Virus record (IMG/VR): IMGVR_UViG_3300037189_030748
Coordinates: 1-43,945 of that record
Length of the DNA: 43,945 nt
Source: a virus
Direction: 5' to 3' (one strand)
In this document: one piece after another, positions 43,735 through 43,945 of the stretch
How positions within the stretch are numbered: position 1 is the stretch's first letter
How the letters are laid out: every line of letters starts with the position of its first letter
Made by a program: the position numbers and the translations under genes
The notes under the pieces: model-generated
Seen by the model: only the letters and a program-made list of their open reading frames with translations
The model's database searches: none
Told to the model about the DNA's origin: nothing

Positions 43735-43945
43735 AATATTTTCCATCCTTTAGGAAAGAATCCGTCTCTGTTAGGATTATTATACTGCTCATCCATGTGA
43801 TAGTCTTGAGGTGCTATGACAATTTTATTAGGATTTGGATTTGTATAAGCAGCCCACCACGAATAAGTCGAATAATAAGAAATAATTGAATGATCACAAT
43901 TTTGCATTAAAGCAAAATCTTTAATTGCATTTTTTGTATTTGAAA
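43731..43945 (-). CDS. C-terminal fragment of a GT11 fucosyltransferase-like protein
   Basis: An open minus-strand frame enters from the right edge and ends at the TGA 43733-43731, giving about 70 residues. It reads DFALMQNCDHSIISYYSTYS followed by WWAAYTNPNPNKIVIAPQDY. The phrase CDHSIIS..STYSWWAAY is the C-terminal GDP-sugar-binding motif of alpha-1,2-fucosyltransferases (GT11), and KIVIAP is the usual following strand. It overlaps the methyltransferase start by ATGA. The N-terminus lies outside the window. Confidence 0.82.
   Translation of the reverse strand, partial: SNTKNAIKDFALMQNCDHSIISYYSTYSWWAAYTNPNPNKIVIAPQDYHMDEQYNNPNRDGFFPKGWKIL

Overview
This window looks like a piece of the genome of a large, tailed, contractile-tail (myovirus, distantly T4-like) bacteriophage. 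It encodes a T4 gp17-type large terminase, the start of a portal protein, a gp6/J-type and a gp25/W-type baseplate wedge protein, a gp5/gpV-like baseplate tip protein, a gp55-like late sigma factor, a phage primase, a RuvC-like resolvase and a Mre11/Rad50 (gp47/gp46, SbcD/SbcC) homologue. No integrase, transposase, rRNA, tRNA or cellular housekeeping gene is seen. DNA is AT-rich. The host cannot be told from the sequence.

Every gene I accept lies on the minus strand, so transcription runs from high to low coordinates. Genes are packed with ATGA, TGATG or TAATG overlaps or gaps of a few bases. The only non-coding gaps near 50-100 bases are 11616-11667, 23354-23451 and 36579-36674. No gap exceeds 300 bases.

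Layout in the direction of transcription. (1) 43945-36675: an AT-rich surface-glycan block with a truncated GT11 fucosyltransferase-like end, a methyltransferase, a UDP-sugar 6-dehydrogenase, an NAD synthetase-family enzyme, a second fucosyltransferase-like protein, four small methyltransferases (FkbM or related types), and a GDP-mannose 3,5-epimerase. It ends at a palindrome plus T-run. (2) 36578-33024: a Cas4/AddB-like PD-(D/E)XK nuclease with a probable Fe-S cysteine set, two GT4 glycosyltransferases, and a small membrane protein. (3) 33061-31952: a gp55-like sigma factor and a small conserved protein. (4) 31949-7257: baseplate and tail proteins, first the recognisable wedge/tip proteins, then a run of large virion proteins with LamG, DNRLRE and fibronectin-like folds. 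(5) 7267-2309: a replication and recombination island of RuvC-like nuclease, primase, acidic protein and an SbcD-SbcC fusion. (6) 2301-1: a zinc-ribbon protein, an unknown small protein, terminase and the start of the portal protein, i.e. DNA packaging.

Reading the parts together: the sigma factor would switch on the downstream late genes, the large LamG/FN3/DNRLRE proteins probably form a host-recognition apparatus at the baseplate, and the glycan block can make GDP-L-galactose/L-gulose and a UDP-uronic acid, transfer deoxy- or L-hexoses, and O-methylate them. Whether that glycan decorates the virion or remodels the host surface cannot be decided here. Roles of most big tail proteins are inferred from position and visible folds only.
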